From Beta vulgaris subsp. vulgaris (Eukaryota; Streptophyta; Magnoliopsida; Caryophyllales; Amaranthaceae), in NCBI RefSeq assembly GCF_026745355.1, contig NC_079202.1:36364846-36428845 (forward strand): 64,000 nt of DNA. Direction: 5' to 3'. The position numbers were made by a program, and so were the translations under genes. Positions 43,906 to 56,160 of this stretch are shown piece after piece (position 1 is the stretch's first letter; the number at the start of each line of letters is the position of its first letter). The notes beneath the pieces were generated by a model. That model saw nothing but the letters and a program-made list of their open reading frames with translations. It was not told the origin of the DNA and searched no databases.

Positions 43906-46035
43906 ATGGGTGATCAGTATGAACATCAGTTTGAAGCCCTTCGATCTCCTCCTTCCTCCTATACATGTAATTATGTGTCACTTTTTCTACTTCTTTTTTT
44001 TCTTTTATTTAATTTAGTTATACTAACTGATTCTTTTTCTCAAGCTTCTTATCAGGACACTACTGGTTCGATTGCACTTTCTCTGCCTTTGAAGAAGACA
44101 AAGCAAGACACACCTCCTCAAGGCAGAAGAAGGCCCCCCCCATCTGGCATCATTATTTGTTCTCATATGTGAATAGTAAGGATGAAATGGAAGGTAAGTT
44201 GGAGACATATGCCACATGTAGGTATTGTGAAAAAGCTAAGTATAAGGCAGACCCTAGTTTTGGTACCTCTAATGCTACTAGTCACATTAAGTCTTGTGCT
44301 GCATACAAGTCTTTTCTTTCTGAAAATCCGGAATGTGGTTCAGCTTTTGATTAGAAGGTCTATTGTCAATTGTTTGCTGAAGTTGTGTTGTAACATGCAT
44401 ATCCTCTACGTATTGTTGAACATGAAAAATTGCGAAAATTGCATTCATATCTTAATCCTAAAAGTAAGACACATATCTAGGAATACAATACTTAGGTTTT
44501 GTACTTTGGAGCATGAGAAACTTAAGTTGAAATTGCATGATAAACTTGCTGGAATTAGTATTCCCATTTGTTTTACTTGTGATTGTTGGTCTAATATTAC
44601 TAATCATGGATAATTTACTCTTACTGCACATTATATTGATAATGATTGGGTGTTGAAGTCTCACAATTTGAACTTTAGGTATTTCCCCTACCCCATAAAG
44701 GTCTTGATATATATTCTTTCGTTTTGGGGTTGATTAAAGAATGGGGTTTGGAAGGTAAAGTGTTATCTATAACTATTGATAATCTTGCTGCTATGGATAT
44801 TATGGTTACTTGTATAAAATCTTTTGAATTCGTCTCGTCTTTTCCATGTATGGGTAGATTATTTCATATTCGTTGTTGTGCGCATATTTTGAATCTTCTT
44901 GTTCAATGTGTCATGAAAGTTGTTGATGTGAGTGTGGTTAAGTTGCGTGAAGCAGTAAATTACATTGAAGGTTCTTAGGAAATGTAAATTTGAACAATGT
45001 GTGAAACTGTGAATGATGCATGGTCTAATTTTGTTGGTAAGCTGAAGATGACATGTGTACAAGGTGAAATTCTACCTATAATATGATGAAACATGCATTA
45101 GCAGCTAGACATGCTTTAGTTTTGTTTTCAACTAGGGAGAATGATTTTGAGTATGGTCTTCCTCCATATGAGTGGGAAATTATTGAGTTTGTCTGCAAAT
45201 TTCTTGAACCTTTTAATGAAGTTACCAATTTGTTTATGGTTCTGACTATCCCACTGCATTTGTACTTTGCTAACATTGTTGCAATTAGAAAGTTGTTGGT
45301 TGTAGCTCATAAACATTCCGTTTATAGTATTCGTACTATGTGTAAGGACATGATGGATAAGAATGAGAAGTATTGGTCATATCACTCTATTATTCTCTCT
45401 GTTGCTGTATCCTCGTTACAAACTTTGCTTTATGAGGAACTTGTACAACTTACTATATGTTCCTAGTGAGGTGGAGGAAAAGGTGCAAAGCGTTTATGAT
45501 GCTTTTATTGAGCTTTATTAATTTTACAGCACATCTTCCACTTCCGATTCTTCTTCTGCTCTTGCTTCTTCTACCCATCATGCTTCATTTTCTTCTTCAA
45601 CGACCCAGTTTTCGATGTTGGACGTGTTTGAGGTTGTTATTTCAACTTGCTTTTATTTGAGTTTACTTATAATTAAATACTTTTGTGTTATTAATTAGGA
45701 TTTTATTTTGATTCTTGTCATAGTAATTTGAGACCAATAATTCATTCGTTGGGGGAGCACAATCTGATGTTGAAACTTATCTTAATTCTCCCCTTATTCT
45801 ACGTAGTTCTGATTTTGATGTGCTCAAGTATTGACAGACTCAATGTTCTACATATCCTGTTATTTCTAGAATGGCCAAGGATATTTTGGCTATTCCAATC
45901 ACTTCTGTTGCTTCTGAATCTTCATTCAGCATGTGTGGGCGGGTTTTGACCAAATACAGGTAATCTTTAGTGCCTAAGAATGTAGAGGTTTTGTCACTAT
46001 GCAAAACTGGTTGTTTGAGTATCTTAAAGAAGAAT
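43906..46035 (+). pseudogene. hAT transposase, BED zinc finger to dimerisation domain, broken
   Basis: The ATG at 43906 opens MGDQYEHQFEALRSPPSSY; a likely intron follows (donor at about 43967, acceptor near 44048). A BED-type finger then appears with CRYC (about 44218) and HIKSC (about 44284). The transposase core follows: CFTCDCWSNITNHG (about 44569), SITIDNLAAMDIMV (about 44770), and the diagnostic RLFHIRCCAHILNLLVQ (about 44854-44905). Later PFNEVTNLFMV and NIVAI (45210-45290) are present. The C-terminal dimerisation region reads [20 protein letters not shown] (about 45893-45952). Breaks include an 8-C run at 44134-44141, stops near 44352 and 44611, a stop at 44976, a frame change near 45440, and a stop at about 45834. 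The gene is dead. Confidence 0.9.
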
Positions 46036-47173
46036 AATTAGAGAGGTTAATGCAATATATGAGACAAATTGTGTTGATGATGATATTGATGTTCTCTCGC
46101 TTCCTACGGTAAGTTGTGTGTTTAGCGTGTTAGTTTTAACATTTTTTTTTTGTTTTAAATAAAATGGATAATTTGAGTATTTTTCCACCCTGTGTTATTT
46201 TGCCTGTTGTACCTCTTTGTCGATGAACATCGGGTTTTTGTTGCTGAACAGTGAGATTTTTAGTTTTAAGCTGATTTTGCAACCATTAGTTGCTATATTT
46301 ATTTTCTAGCTGGTGGCAAGTTTGATACATTAAGGTTGGAATTATTTTGTTGGGCGTAAAACTGTTGGTTTTGGTATTCATTTGTTGTATATGGTCTCCT
46401 TTTGCGAGACTAGTTGAGCTTTGTATGGTGCTACTTTGTTGGCTTTTTGACCTTGGTATGGTTATGTTTTGTTGGTTATTGGATCTCTTGGGCTTGGTTT
46501 GCGCCTTTAATTTTTAGGTTCTGGTTGGATCTATTGAGCTTGGTTTGTGGTTTTTAGTGGTTGGATGAGTTCTCTTGAGCTTGTATTGTTTCTTGTTCGA
46601 TTCTGTTGAGCTTGATATTTACCCCTTTTCGGAATAAGGCTTCAAATAATTTATCTAAGTTGTTGAATAAAATGACTTTAACCCAAGTAACTATGTTGGA
46701 ACTCTTACTATAGTCTACGTTTTCCTCTTTGGAATTAAGTTGTATAATTGTTAAATCTTTTTGGTAAACTATAGTGAGGTGATGCCAATAGTTCCTTGTT
46801 GAATTCATGTATAGTATTCAGCCAATTTGTTAAATGTTTTGAGGCCAAGTGTTCGATGACGAAAGTATTATGACAACCAATATTAAAGATCTACTTTTTC
46901 GACTATAACATCATTATGGTTGGGTTCTGTTGAGCTTGTTTTGTTGCTGGTTTCTGTTGAGCTTGATAATTTATCCCTTTCCCGAATAAGGTTTCAAACA
47001 TATGTCCTATTGAAACCCAAGTTACTATGTTGGGAACTCTCACTATAGTACACATTATTTCATTTTGGAATATTTTGTATAATTATTGGATGTTTTTGGA
47101 TTACTATAGTGAGGTGATGTCCATAGTTTCTTGATAGATTGACAATACTCGTGTATTGAATTTTAACTATTGA
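46036..47173. other. 3' flank of the transposase with a local duplication
   Basis: No gene is seen. Phrases around TCTGTTGAGCTTG, CGGAATAAGGCTTCAAA, AACCCAAGTAACTATGTTGG and ACTATAGTGAGGTGATG occur at 46600-46790 and again at 46950-47120, so a ~230-bp segment was duplicated and diverged. Confidence 0.7.
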
Positions 47174-49500
47174 GAATTCAAAATTTTAATACAAATAGTA
47201 GATGAAAATTGAAATTATGTTATTTTTTTTTTTTTTTTATCTTTGTCTAGTTATTAAGATGTCATGTCATTGTACACCAATAATATAGTTATGTTAAAAA
47301 TTTACGAAATTAGGTGTTACATTTTAAAACAGTTCAATTTGAGAAAATTTTATTCTATATAGTTTAATACATTTTATTCGTTTTGATTCAATTCAGTTTT
47401 AAAACAATTTAATTCAGTTTTATACTGTTCAGTTAAAAACAATTTGACTCAGTTCAGTTAAAAACAGTTTGATTCAATTCAGTTAAAAACAGTTTGAAAA
47501 CAGTTTTCAGTTAAATTCAGTTCATTTTAATTTGATTCGGTTTTCCATTTAGTTAAGTTCAATTTAGTTTGTTTTCGGTTGAGTTTCAGTTCACTTAATT
47601 GCAATATACTTTTTGATTGACTTATTGATTTTTAGTGTTGAACCCTAGTTTTGATAATGACAAAGAAACAAAGGAACAAACTAAGTAATGAACTAATGAG
47701 TTATTTAAGTGTATGGTGTTTAAGGTATCAATAAAAGGAACTGGGAGAATACGAAGTCAAGGAAGAAGTCAAGAGAGGATTTCAAAGGCTAAGTAAAGAA
47801 GTTTCTATGTTGATACTGGAGCAAGCATTGGATCAAGAAGAATAGAAGCTAGGCGTTTTATTTTCTAGTTCCAATGTAAAGGAACAAAGAAAGAATGGTA
47901 AGGAACAGTGGCGGTCTATTTGAGAATGAGAGTTTGTTCCTTTGTAAGGAACAAACTAAGTGGCACTAAACGAATATGTTAAAGGAACTTAGTTAATAAA
48001 AGGAACTAGACTTAGGCGTGCAACATAATAACGGTTAAAAAGATATTTGAGTAAGTCATGCCTAAATTATAGGAAATTAGTTATATCTAATTTCAAATGA
48101 TAAAATCAGTTTTAAAAAGAAAATCTGTTTAAGAAAAAGATTTTATTTTTCGGAAAAATAAGAAAATAAATATCCGGTTGTTAGAAAGATTTTATTTAAA
48201 AGATATTATTTTCTTAAAAATTAAAAATTCAGTTTTAAAGATAAAAGGAGTTTTTATAAAACTGATTTTCGGATAAAGCTCAAGGAACTCCTATTACTTA
48301 GGAGTAATGGCTGAAAAATATCCACGTTCATTTATCGGTCATGGGATCATGGGACATGATGTGAAACGTGTTCCTTAGGGGAAGGAACATCATGGGTTAA
48401 TGGACTAAACATGACTCTAGTTTTAATCCCACGTTCTTCATGATTAACACTATAAATATAGAAGTCTAGATAAGTTCCAAATTGTGTCTGACTAAGTAAT
48501 TAAGTGAGTTTAACTAATTAAGTATCAGTGCCTTCATTCTCTCATAATAGCCATTTGTTCTTTGCCTTCTTGCTCTAATTCCACTAAGCTTATTTCGATC
48601 AATTGTATTTTGGTTTTTGGGGTAAGGGAACTTTGAGTGAAGTTCTGTAAGAGAGAGGCTTTGAGTGAAGCTTGTATGTGTGAGAAAACTTCGAGTGAAG
48701 CTGAGGAACTGCTGTTAAGGGAACAGTGGTTCAGGAACTCAAGGTGTGGCTCGAGTTAGAATTAGGTTGTAACAAAGTTGTTTGGCCTAATTAGTGAAAG
48801 TGTTGAGTTTAAAATCCCTAGTGGTCGAGGTTGTTTCTTCTTGTTGGGCCCAAGAAGTTTTTCCTCGTAAAAATCCCTTGTGTTCCTTTAGCTTGTTTAT
48901 TCGTTTAGGTTAATTTCCGCAAAAAGTTACGTTTATTTCTACACCTACAATTCACCCCCCCTCTTGTAGTGTTCCTAGGGAAATAACATTTAGCTTTTCA
49001 ATTATAGGCCAATTAAGAATTCAAATTTTTAATACAAATAGTAGTTGAAAATTGAAATTATGTTATTTTTTATATTTTTTTATCTTTGTCTAGTTATTAA
49101 GATGTCATGTCATTGTACACCAAATATAGTTATGTTAAAAATTTACGAAATTAGGTGTTATATTTTGAAACAGTTCAATTTGAGAAAATTTTATTCTATA
49201 TAGTTTAATATAGTTTATTCGTTTTGATTCAATTCAGTTTAAAACAATTTAATTCAGTTTTATATTGTTCAGTAAAAAACAATTTGACTCAGTTCAGTTA
49301 AAAACAGTTTGATTCAATTTAGTTAAAAACAGTTTGAAAACAGTTTTCAGTTAAATTCAGTTCATTTTCAGTTTGATTCGGTTTTCCATTTAGTTAAGTT
49401 CAATTTAGTTTTTTTCGGTTGAGTTTCAGTTCAGTTAATTGCAATAAACTTTTTGATTTGACTTATTGGTTTTTAGCTTTTCAATTATAGGCCAATTAAG
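47174..49500. repeat. Tandem duplication of ~483 bp, first copy split by a solo LTR
   Basis: Copy A is 47174-47635 plus 48994-49017; copy B is 49018-49500. Both begin GAATTCAAA-type sequence, contain GTTATTAAGATGTCATGTC and TTCAGTTAAAAACAGTTTG, and end GCTTTTCAATTATAGGCCAA. The LTR interrupts copy A only, so duplication came first. Confidence 0.88.
47636..48988 (+). mobile_element. Solo LTR of the copia family seen at 5216
   Basis: It starts TGTTGAACCCTAG, ends GGAAATAACA, and is flanked by TTTAG at 47631-47635 and 48989-48993. It is 1353 bp long, and aligns by eye with the LTR at 5216-8146. No internal sequence is present, so it arose by recombination between the LTRs of a full element. Confidence 0.95.
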
Positions 49501-49573
49501 TTCAGTTTATTCAGTTCAGTTGGACAACAGTTTACAGTTTAACCATTGGTTTTCAACCAAAATGACCGAGCTA

Positions 49574-50076
49574 AAAATAAGCATCATATTCACTGATTCA
49601 GAGGGAAACTTCACTGAAGTGCATATCTAATTAAGAATATTACATTCAGATCTACAGAAGAGCTTTCTTTTGAAGCATCACCAAAAAAAAAAAAAAAAAA
49701 AAAAAAGCAGCAAGAAATAACGGCCAATATATGATAACCTGTCCATATGTAATATGTACCTTCAGTAAGCTATAATAAGCCTACCATCATTTACAGCAAA
49801 ACCACGGCTTCCTAAACAGGAGTACATAATTTGTTAACTGGGTGTAAAGTTTATATCTATCTAGCATCTTTGCTGCTGATCAACAACTATATCATCTGAT
49901 GTATATCTTCCTGCACTTATTTGTCGATGATGCTATAGCTCATCATACACGTGCTCCGATCGATAAAAATGAATGTCACTATCTCGATCTGAGAAGCTGT
50001 TAATAAAAGAGAAAACAAAATTTTCCTGGTAAGAATGCTCACAGCAAAGTAGACAAAACAAAGCCACAAGTGCAGG
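49574..50076. other. Flank and probable 3' UTR region of the protease gene
   Basis: AT-rich sequence with an A-run at about 49682-49706 and no coding signal. The right part, downstream of the minus-strand stop at 50077, should contain the protease 3' UTR; the end of the transcript cannot be fixed. Confidence 0.5.
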
Positions 50077-53000
50077 TCAGAACTTTGGAAGCCTGTCACA
50101 GTTTGCGGTTGCCCATCCAATCTGGTCTTTAACATTGTCGTAAGTGATCACTTTATTTAACAGTGATATATCTGCAAGTAGCAGACCAAGAAAAAGTTAA
50201 TAGCAGCACATAAACATAAATAATTGAGGCCTTGAGGCAGTGTTTGGTTGAGCAGAAACATTTTTCTAGAAGAGTGGTTTTCCTTTGTTTGGTTTGTCAA
50301 GGGTGGAAAATAATCTTCCAAGCAATGGAAAATAATTCTCCCAAAGGTGGAAAACATCATCCATCCTCCTCGTTTCATTTTCATTCTTCCTCTGTGTAAG
50401 GAACCAAACAAAAAAAACTAATCCAAAATTGTGTTTACCCTTGGAATATAATTTTCATGGAAAATCATTTCATCGAGAATATTTTCGTCAAACCAAACAG
50501 GGCCTGAAGTAACAAGTATTTTAACTTAATTACAAACACTAGTCCAACCTCCAAGAATATTGAGATTCTCCAGCCCTGCCTCAGCACCATCCAAAATCCC
50601 CAAGCACACGTTGCCACTTTTCTAAACAAAGGGAAAAAGAAGATTGAATAAGTGAATATCAAAACGAACTTTTATGTTAAAGTACAGAGGAAGTGGTCAA
50701 AACTACTACTAACATTGATAATAAGATAAGTTTCGGGCCCCATTTCCATCACTGTATTCTTCCTCAGAAAACTGGATTTGACAGAGAATCTTAATGCTAA
50801 TGGCTTAAAAAGTTTCTTGACGTCGTTCATGGATTTGAAGGGTTTAGAACCTTTCCAACATACTGGAAGGGTTTTATCCTCTGGTACAGTCTTTAACTGC
50901 TTTGAGTCGATATTTTTGTTAATCTGAAAAAGAGTTCATTTATCTCTTTAGTTTTAAGGCAATGAAATTAGTGAACAGTTCCTCAGAAGTGCATTCAAGA
51001 TACTAGTACTTGTCATTCTCACCATCGATAATGCAGCTTCATAAACTTGACTACTAAAATAAGTATAGGTACTTCCTGTGTCAAGAACAAAAGAAAGACC
51101 ACCCTTTACAACATTTCTCTCATTAAAAACCAGCTCAGCAGGTCCGATGGAGTAATAGTTCCTAACATAAATCGCATCATGAGGTTAGACAAAAGATGGA
51201 AGAGAAAAGTTGACTGCACTTGAAGCATAAAAAGGACTATATAAGTATAGCAAATACTTGGAATACCTAGTTACTTACCCAATTTTGTTTTTTAACATCG
51301 GTACCCAAACAGTCCCAGAAGGAATTAGTTTATCCCCAAAGAAAATGTAACCTCCTCCTTGGTCACTGAAGCAATGGCTAAATACGTTTTTGATCACTTT
51401 CAAGTCATGAAGTTGAGACAAGAGACTGGATTTTCCATTTGCAAGCCCAAGAACACCATCCACAAATGGAGGCTGGGTAGAACTAGAGAGATCTTGATCA
51501 TACCCGCAACTGAACAAACAAGCAATCAAGCAAGATATCGATCATCTATATGTTGGGTTCCAGTGAGGAAATTCCACATTTTTCAGAATTTAGGGTTCAA
51601 AATATTAGACTATGTTTCTTTCAATCTAAAACAAGTGCTGTTTGAGACTGATGCATATATATCAAAGAAGAGAGGAAAGTCTGACATATACGCATATGCT
51701 CATCAGATATAAATTGAATAATTCACGGAGCAAGGTTATATTAGGGAAAAATACAGGCCAAGTTTTGCCTTTGTAATCAAATGATTTTCTAGGGCACTTA
51801 TTTTGGATCGGAAAGAGTATACTTCACTTTGGACTTGCAGAGGTTGCTTAAAAAGTACTCAAAATTCCATCAAGAGGGACAAGAAGTACAAACCCAAAGG
51901 CCAGAGAAGTACGTGTAGTGGAACCATTCAATAATTGAAGGGGAAAGTTGTCTTTCACCAGTACACCGATAGATGAACCATGATCAGCATACTCAATTTC
52001 ATAGTCACATTGATCACTAGGGTTGCGGCAGGGATAGTTGGGAGGATGTTGCAAGAAGGTACACAGGGAATCCTTGCATGTGAGGGCATTATTCTGGGGT
52101 TTGTAAGGCTCGTGAGGACTCTGCATTATAGAGAAATATTATACTTCATATTATAAAGGACAAAGAGACAATAGAATTTTCTCAAATTTATTAGATCAAA
52201 AATGTCCCAATGATGAAATACCTTAGGACAATTCACACAAGGTGCATCACAGTGAAGCCACGTGAGATCGCTGCCAGTATCAATGTCAAGATGATAAGGT
52301 TTAGGGGGTTCACCTATACTTAACGTTGTGTAAAAGTACCTGTAGTTATTTACAGACAATCAGAGAAACTTTGACATGTACATATGTCCGACAAAAAGAT
52401 GGTCTAGACTCAGTAAACAAGATTTAGATGCTCAAGCAGTATGCAAACATAATCAACGAATCAGAAAGACCCAGTAACATAAACGATATTGACATTGGAG
52501 GGCATGGGGTAGGGAGAAAAACCTTCGCAAAATCGATGGCCTGTTTATCACATGCTACTCTGAAAGGGGAAGAAAAGATAATCAATACATTCTGTATTCA
52601 CTATATAGAGCAGAATATTGAAAGAGACACCAAGATTCTTCAATTCTACGTTTCCAACGTAAGATTTTCACTTGTAGCACTCATTTTAGGAACATCTGGA
52701 AAGGAGATACATAAACCAGTTCTCAAGTGCTTCCCCTCTTTGCAGATATCAATGACGAAAAAAGATTGGAAATCTTAATTCATGTACGAAAATGAAACCA
52801 ATATCTCCTTGAGTTTGTTAGACAAGAGACTAAAGTGGACAAGTACCCTCTCGGTCATACAAATAGCTATGATTAAACATATAGATTTGGTTCACCGGGA
52901 AAACGAAATAGAAAGGTTCTCATAAAAACTTGCCAGTGCACATCAATCAGGTCCACCATATTACATCTTCATGTTGAAAACCAATATACTAGCTCTAATA

Positions 53001-55612
53001 TCCCCCACTAAATTAAATAAGTAAATCAACACATTGGGAAAGTCATTACCAGCACCAATGTTACACAAAAAAAATCTTGTAAACCCAATAAACTCTGTCA
53101 ATTGACATGATGATGATAAAAGACACCAGCTAAATTTTCTATACAAAATCATATGCAAATGGTCAAATAGGCACTAATATCTTTGCATCTCTTTAAATAC
53201 CATTCTAATTAACACCCAAGGTCTCTTTAACACCCAATATATACAATATTGGTGCAAAATTGCCTTCAGAGACCTTGGGTGTTAAAGAAAAATGTAGAGG
53301 ATATATGTGTTAGAATAAAGGCGTTGTTGCCTCAAAAACAGCTTTAATGAAGAACTGGAAACACTCGAATGTGAGAGCAAGGGATCACCCAACGAATGGA
53401 CGAGCTCCAAGGGGGGAGGCAAGAACCATGCTTTCAGAAAAGTGGCGATTCTTATCTGAATTGCGAGAATAACTGACTAAGCCGTGCGTAGTAATAGGTG
53501 TAGCAGACACATATCTTTCATTATGATAGCAGATCTTCTATACTTACGCCTTAGTATGAGAAAGTTGAAATATTGACAAGAAAACACCCATTGTTAGTGC
53601 TTAACTGGTTTTGATTTCCACGAATAAGTCCAAAATACTGCAGCTTAAAAAAATTTGACCAAAATGGGGAGTCTCATAGGGGTTACAGGGTAACCAATCA
53701 GGGATTGACAAAATACCAGCATTAGCTGCGTGTGATTGTTAGTTGATGTCACTATTGATAATAAACCTGATACACCATATAGACAAAGATTGAGACTCGG
53801 TTACATAACTAGTTTACGAAGCAAAGCCACTGATGCTTATGAACCAAGAAATCAACCTTGAATCTGTTCCAAATACTTAAATAGTTCTTACATTGTTCCA
53901 ACCCCTCACAATAAGGGATAAGACATAAGTTTGCTAAAGACCCTTCATAGCATGGTTGGCTCTTTCCTCCACTTATTTGTCACTCAGTTGAAGTAGGAAC
54001 ATCTTAGGAAGTGCAACCATACACCATTATGTCACAATTTGTATAGAACTAAACATTAACATCCACTAAAGCCTATATGGTGGATATTGCCAATACAGAA
54101 GATATGACCAGCTAATTAATTCTATGCCACTATTGGTTAGAGTCTTTTTGAACATCTTACTTGGAAGGGAAAGGGAGAGTTGACTGAAAATAACTCCTTT
54201 TTTAGGTGAACAGAAGACACTTATTACTATACAACTATTTTCATAAACGGGAGCCATTCATGAACATATGGGGTGCACACTTATACAGTCCTAAGCTGGA
54301 TGTTAGTTGGTACAAACAAAGCTGGAGAAATCAACTGAAATTCAGAAATGATTGGAGCAGTTTATTATGTGACTGAAATCAAGGTGCCCTTTTCTAATGC
54401 AACCCTTAGTGCAGATAATGTTCCATGATGTCTCTTAACAAGTCAAATTCAAATGCATTTAAGCTTGCTGACGAGAGCATAGATTTTCCTGATCCTTTTT
54501 TTCATCCTCACAAGGACGGAGTGCTTGGAGAAAAGCAGAATGCAGTCTATGCACCACCTTTCGATGAGATTCTTTCACTAATTTAATCTCATGTTGGCAC
54601 TACTCCTACTACCATAACTGAAGTTAAGCTCTATTAACTGACAAAAAGGCTTCTTAAGTATAGACTAATTGCTGTTTTCGATTATCATGATTGAGAAGAG
54701 ATTAAGGATTTATGGGAATTTGAGACATTGCACTAGAAACAAATAAGAAAAATTGTTAGTGATTTTAATGAACTAAAACATTTCTGAATTCTGATGAAGC
54801 ATGTCAATCTCCCATATAGAAGGAATAATATTAAGGATGAACCCTATATACTGACGCGCGCACCATCTAGGCTTTGCCATAAGATGGAGTAGGATAGTAA
54901 AAAATATCATGAGGTCTTCATAGCAGCCAAAACTTTGATAAAGCAAGTGAGCTTCTTTTACTTTTACTTTTGTTTTCTGTTAATCATCTTTTTACAGAAC
55001 AACTTGAAAAGACAGGTAAGAAGGAAAAGGTGAAAAGGGAAAAGGGCAGGAAAGTTAATCAACAAAAAGATAAGTGAAGAACCTTAATTAACAAAGAAAG
55101 AAGTCAAACTTTAGATAACAATCAAAGTGGAGAATATGCTTCATATAAATAAATGGAAAAGAAATGGAAGGAAACTTCATCAACAAATTACAGGTCAAAC
55201 ATTCATGCAAACCCAATTTTTCAAAGAATAACAATAAGAACCACAAAAATCAATCACTAATGCAGGCATGACAAGAAAACATTCAACACAAAAATGCAGT
55301 CAAAATTGCTAATAAATATTACATATTAAATTTAATAAGAACACATTCATAATCAAACTACAATAAAAGTATAAAACCCAGAAAATCAATCTATACAGAA
55401 AAATAATAAACCAAAAAAAAAGCAAGATTATGGAAAAAGAAGATATACCCATCTGGAAAGACGTTGCCTTGAACACGAAAAACAGCACCATAATCAAAAT
55501 TATTATTGTTTTTGTCATTAATTGCAGATGAATGAGATTCACCAGAACAGCCCAGAAATAATGTTGCAGCAGAGATAAGTGACACCAGAATCAGTCTCTC
55601 TCTTTCTGACAT
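50077..55612 (-). CDS. Nucellin-like pepsin-family aspartic protease, 8 exons, 418 aa
   Basis: Reading the minus strand, exons are 55612-55449, 52339-52222, 52120-51894, 51509-51279, 51161-51023, 50923-50714, 50621-50549 and 50171-50077. All introns are GT-AG and phases join without a stop, giving 1257 bp (418 residues plus TGA). The N-terminus (MSERERLILVSLISAATLFL) is a likely signal peptide. FYTTLSIGEPPKPYHLDIDT leads into the first catalytic DTGS (exon 2, about residue 74). A Cys-rich loop CDAPCVNC follows, and the second catalytic DTGS is in VLDTGSTYTYF (exon 5). SIGPAEL and GWATANCDRLPKF at the end fit the A1B/nucellin-like group. One N-glycosylation site (NGS) is in exon 3. A secreted or vacuolar endoprotease is expected; substrate is unknown. 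Intron 1 is 3.1 kb. I saw no break. Confidence 0.9.
50236..50504. mobile_element. MITE in the last intron of the protease gene
   Basis: The ends GGCAGTGTTTGGTT and (reverse complement) GGCCCTGTTTGGTTTG are imperfect inverted repeats, flanked by TGA at 50233-50235 and 50505-50507. The interior has GGAAAATAAT/ATTTTCC complementary motifs. PIF/Harbinger-like by TIR and 3-bp duplication. It lies wholly within the intron between exons 7 and 8. Confidence 0.75.
52340..55448 (-). other. Intron 1 of the protease gene
   Basis: 3.1 kb between donor GGGTATATC and acceptor CTACAGGTAC. It contains a small foldback (about 53199-53310) and otherwise ordinary AT-rich sequence. The + frame at 52428-52778 (116 codons) has no motif and is taken as chance. 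Why the intron is so long is not explained by any element I could bound. Confidence 0.7.
53199..53310. repeat. Small inverted repeat in intron 1
   Basis: AACACCCAAGGTCTCT at about 53211-53226 pairs with AGAGACCTTGGGTGTT at about 53269-53284; the loop contains a palindromic CAATATATACAATATTGG-like core. It may be a MITE, but flanking duplications were not identified. Confidence 0.6.
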
Positions 55613-55847
55613 ACTTGTGTTTATTTCTACTCGAGATTTTGAAAGTGAAAGTTTGATGATGGATTAAAAGAATGAGTAAATTTAGGGGGGTTTTATTGAT
55701 TTTTCACTCTGTGTTTCATGGGTTTTAAGTAGAGCAGAGAATTCAACTCAGTCACCGCGTTTATGACGAAAGTACGACGAAGAAGTATGTAATATAATAA
55801 TAATAAATGAATGACATTTTCACCTGTTCACGCGCCTTCCCAATCTA
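55613..55847 (-). promoter_or_regulatory. Upstream region of the protease gene
   Basis: Only 235 bp separate the start codon from the Mutator element's target duplication. It should contain the 5' UTR and core promoter; no convincing TATA box was found (an AT-rich ATTATTATATTAC near 55785-55800 is the best candidate). Confidence 0.4.
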
Positions 55848-55953
55848 TACAAATATCGGTTTTGTTATTCATAGCCCTTAGGGCTATGCATAAAAAATAG
55901 CAAATTTGTATAATAAATACATATTCAACATTCCAATGGAATCTATGTCATCA

Positions 55954-56160
55954 AGGATGAGGAGCTAGCTCATGTGGTAGAGCACTCCCCTCTGATATTT
56001 GAGGTCAAGGGTTCGATCCTTACCCCCAGCATTATGTTGGGGTATTTCCTTAGCATGTTTTGCATGTTTTATCAGCCAATGTGCTAGTAGAACCTACAAG
56101 GCTAGTAGCCTTGGTAGGGGTTAGCCCTTGGGCTGACTTAATTTCCCAATTAAAAAAAAA
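55954..56160 (+). mobile_element. tRNA-derived SINE inside the MULE
   Basis: The head contains a box A-like TAGCTCATGTGG (about 55965-55976) and a box B-like GGTTCGATCC (about 56009-56018), both internal RNA polymerase III signals. The body ends in an A-run at 56152-56160. It is flanked by an exact 17-bp duplication TGGAATCTATGTCATCA (55937-55953 and 56161-56177). Length is 207 bp. There is no coding capacity; it depends on a LINE for movement. Confidence 0.93.

Larger units (their letters stand above)
39963..49573 (+). mobile_element. Putative decayed hAT element carrying a transposase
   Basis: Candidate ends are TGGTGGTGTCAATTCGGTT at 39963 and, reverse-complemented from 49573, TAGCTCGGTCATTTTGGTT; the inner 12 bases agree at 10. 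Flanking 8-mers are AAAATAAC (39955-39962) and AAAATAAG (49574-49581). Both subterminal regions are rich in TTCAGTT motifs (39980-40230; 47330-47600 and 49180-49540). A broken hAT transposase lies inside. The span of 9.6 kb is long; a 1353-bp solo LTR and an internal duplication of ~480 bp account for part of it. Ends are tentative, the transposase is not. Confidence 0.42.

Noticed and set aside
51359..51712. 117-codon + frame
   Set aside because: Shadow of protease exon 4 and intron sequence.
52428..52778. 116-codon + frame opposite intron 1 of the protease gene
   Set aside because: No recognisable motif, no splice or promoter signal, lies within an intron of a well-supported gene on the other strand.
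55960..56025. Possible tRNA gene
   Set aside because: Box A and box B are present, but there is no cloverleaf; it is the head of a SINE with an A-tail and target duplication.
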